DNA of 5,852 nucleotides. It comes from Deltaproteobacteria bacterium (GTDB taxonomy: Bacteria > Desulfobacterota > Desulfobacteria > Desulfobacterales > SURF-7). The notes below the pieces were generated by a model. It saw only the letters and a list, made by a program, of their open reading frames with translations, was not told the origin of the DNA and ran no database searches. Both the position numbers and the translations under genes were made by a program. The DNA is taken from positions 1 to 5,852 of the forward strand of contig JAFDJC010000207.1 of the NCBI GenBank assembly GCA_019307665.1. Reading direction: 5' to 3'. The number at the start of each line of letters is the position of its first letter. Position 1 is the first letter of the stretch. This document shows positions 5,777 to 5,852 of the stretch, piece after piece.

Positions 5777-5852
5777 TCATTCGCCATTGCGAACCGGCCA
5801 CGTGTATTGTGTGTAATTCATTATATCGTCTTCAGCCATTAATGATCCATAC
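5777..5852 (-). CDS. Possible C-terminal end of an unidentified gene, cut by the right window edge
   Basis: A minus-strand frame open to the window edge gives 24 codons ending in TGA (5779-5777). The visible residues, including LMAEDDIMNYTQYTWPVRNGE in two overlapping parts (LMAEDDIMNY and NYTQYTWPVRNGE), have a protein-like composition with Trp, Pro, Tyr and paired Asp. This contrasts with the AT-driven translations just to its left. It points the same way as all other genes here, and a small hairpin (TTCGC-CATT-GCGAA, 5780-5793) overlaps its last codons. I do not recognise the family. The stretch is short enough to be open by chance, and an internal ATG at 5839 would alternatively give a 20-residue peptide. 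Confidence 0.35.
   Translation of the reverse strand, partial: YGSLMAEDDIMNYTQYTWPVRNGE

Noticed and set aside
5765..5777. ATAAT-AAA-ATTAT palindrome resembling part of a Fur box
   Set aside because: It is AT-only, short, not in front of a supported gene, and such palindromes are expected in AT-rich DNA.
5556..5801. 81-codon minus-strand frame starting with GTG
   Set aside because: It has no Shine-Dalgarno, its first half is AT-driven low-complexity translation, it overlaps another possible gene end and it stops inside the terminator-like hairpin.
1..5852. CRISPR array, tRNA/rRNA, transposase, integrase or defence system
   Set aside because: No spaced direct repeats, no cloverleaf-like segments and no matching protein motifs were found on either strand; nearly all of 1-5365 is filled by five ordinary genes.

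Overview
The window is a leftward (minus-strand) gene block from a Gram-negative bacterium of moderate GC content (mid-40s percent by eye). A lipoprotein RlpA and a heptose-bisphosphate phosphatase of the LPS-heptose type both imply an outer membrane. The gene mix (Hsp20 with Lon, a RecD2-type helicase) and the protein style suggest a deltaproteobacterial or Desulfobacterota-like organism. That placement is inference only; no marker gene is present.

Reading leftward from the right edge: (1) 5777-5852 may hold the last 24 codons of an unidentified gene that enters from outside. (2) About 5381-5776 is AT-rich and lacks a convincing gene. It contains a likely terminator (5549-5580) for whatever lies to the right, then a candidate promoter (about 5479-5507), a trinucleotide-type repeat and a 40-nt two-part inverted repeat, all in front of hsp20. 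(3) An operon of five genes follows: hsp20 (4919-5365), lon (2528-4891), rlpA (1767-2531), gmhB (1184-1765) and recD2 (1-1187, cut by the window edge).

The junctions are very tight. hsp20-lon is 27 nt with a strong ribosome-binding site. lon-rlpA and gmhB-recD2 each share an ATGA stop/start overlap. rlpA-gmhB is separated by one base. There is no room for a terminator or promoter between lon and recD2, so these genes are almost certainly co-transcribed and probably translationally coupled. The first two genes are protein quality control: a holdase chaperone and an ATP-dependent protease. The next two concern the envelope: a septal peptidoglycan lytic transglycosylase and an LPS heptose precursor enzyme. 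The last is a DNA-repair helicase. A stress-responsive promoter ahead of hsp20 would place envelope and DNA maintenance under heat-shock control; this is inferred from layout.

All complete genes belong to well-known families. I found no CRISPR, mobile element, RNA gene or defence system, and nothing I would call a new system. The most unusual signal is the structured leader of hsp20, whose inverted repeat has an arm that can alternatively pair with the hsp20 Shine-Dalgarno sequence.
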